The notes below the pieces were generated by a model that ran no database searches, had not been told where the DNA came from, and saw only the letters and a program-made list of their open reading frames with translations. From contig NZ_CP141590.1 in assembly GCF_035581365.1 (NCBI RefSeq), positions 2,166,001 through 2,230,000 of the forward strand: a stretch of 64,000 bases of DNA, written 5' to 3'. Positions within the stretch are counted from its first letter, which is position 1. Each line of letters opens with the position of its first letter. The stretch comes from Tsuneonella sp. CC-YZS046. GTDB lineage: Bacteria > Pseudomonadota > Alphaproteobacteria > Sphingomonadales > Sphingomonadaceae. Shown one piece after another: positions 63,490 through 64,000 of the stretch. A program made the position numbers and the translations under genes.

Positions 63490-64000
63490 TCAGCCCAACG
63501 CCGCCTCGCGCAGCGACGGCAGCTTGCCGGGTTCCGGATCGAAGCCGGTGGCGGCAACCCAAGCCCGTTCGCGAAGATTGCGCCGCTCGCTGTATTCGAT
63601 CACGGCCCGGCCCAGACTCGCCCAGAGTTCGTCCGGGGCATCGGCGAACAGATTGTCCACCGCATCCTGCAAGGCTTCCTTCATTTGCAGCCAAGTCGCC
63701 TTGAGGGCGGCGGCATCCGGCGGCACGACCGGCAGAGCCGCTTCGGCATCCGCGATGGAATCTTCGAGCCGCGTCGAAAGCGGGTCATCGGGGCCAAGCC
63801 GGGGCAGGACCTGGCGCGCCAGCGCCATATCCTCTCTCACATCGCGGATCATATAGGCCAGCTCCAGCGGGATCTGCTCGATCACCAGCGCGATGGATTT
63901 CCGGGCCAGCGCCAGTTGCTCCCGCGCCAGGGCGGCATCCTCGGGGATGACCGGCTCGATGACCTCGTTCAGCGCCTTGAGCACGGCCTTGAGGCGAAGT
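63490..64000 (-). CDS. Helical partner, copy 4 (5' end outside window)
   Basis: The frame is open to the window edge; the GTG at 63984 is probably internal because the paralogue pattern (LRLKAVLKALNEVIEPVIPE) continues upstream of it. The rest matches the family: AALAREQLALARKSIAL and the C-terminal RERAWVAATGFDPEPGKLP. A phosphotransferase gene may lie just beyond the window. It converges with the copy 3 unit, stops 54 nt apart. Confidence 0.72.
   Translation of the reverse strand, partial: LRLKAVLKALNEVIEPVIPEDAALAREQLALARKSIALVIEQIPLELAYMIRDVREDMALARQVLPRLGPDDPLSTRLEDSIADAEAALPVVPPDAAALKATWLQMKEALQDAVDNLFADAPDELWASLGRAVIEYSERRNLRERAWVAATGFDPEPGKLPSLREAALG

Overview
The window looks like a chromosomal segment of a GC-rich alphaproteobacterium, most likely a member of Sphingomonadales. 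Points in favour are the metX/metW pair next to hisC and tyrA, the hflK-hflC-degP run, a SDHAF4-like DUF1674 protein, a large TonB-dependent receptor and the overall codon use. The genus cannot be fixed from the sequence alone.

Layout. (1) 1-10.2 kb is a defence-type block ending at a tRNA-Lys gene. It holds the C-terminal part of an SNF2/RapA-like helicase, an AIPR-family protein with a nuclease-like N-terminus, a type III-like DNA methyltransferase (Mod) and a type III-like helicase/nuclease (Res), overlapping head to tail. A DUF5131 protein (phage Gp37/Gp68 type) and a divergent three-Cys-motif partner protein TcmP follow. (2) 10.3-36 kb is core genome: folK, aguB, msrA, rsmB, hemH, a molybdenum hydroxylase large subunit, mrp, hflK/hflC, a Do-type protease, a class A PBP, msrB, GST, mobA, metW/metX, hisC, tyrA, plsC, ftsX/ftsE, a zinc-ribbon protein and tRNA-Leu(GAG). 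A 56-nt repeat sits at two stop codons here. (3) 36-52 kb is an accessory island beginning at tRNA-Leu. A decayed serine recombinase and an IS3 transposase fragment lead into a translationally coupled operon: BapA-like adhesin with about 100 Asp-Ala dipeptides, TolC, type I ABC exporter, HlyD adaptor, and a 1262-residue fusion of an alpha/alpha-toroid-like region, a MurF-like ligase and a DD-carboxypeptidase. A MarR-like gene follows. Beyond it lies a complete IS1595-family element (24/25-bp terminal repeats, 8-bp target duplication). Its cargo is two tRNA-like genes, one a Leu-type tRNA with an ochre-reading UUA anticodon, plus a winged-helix protein and two small charged proteins. Inverted 60-nt repeats flank about 14 kb of this island. 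(4) 52-64 kb is a catabolic or uptake cluster: three phosphotransferases, each coupled to a small helical partner, a fourth partner at the edge, two AttH/CrtC-like paralogues, a TonB receptor and a TetR regulator. Near-identical palindromes lie in the two likely control regions.

How the genes work together. The 1-8 kb genes probably act as a restriction-type antiphage system. The type I secretion genes should export the Asp-Ala adhesin, and the coupled fusion protein is expected to modify either the cell wall or the adhesin. In the last cluster the pairs resemble the two-component hydroxyacyl-CoA kinase LvaAB of levulinate catabolism, so import through the TonB receptor followed by phosphorylation of an activated substrate is a reasonable but untested model. 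The most interesting places for new biology are the coupled toroid/MurF/DD-carboxypeptidase fusion with its poly(Asp-Ala) adhesin, and the suppressor-tRNA-carrying IS1595 element.
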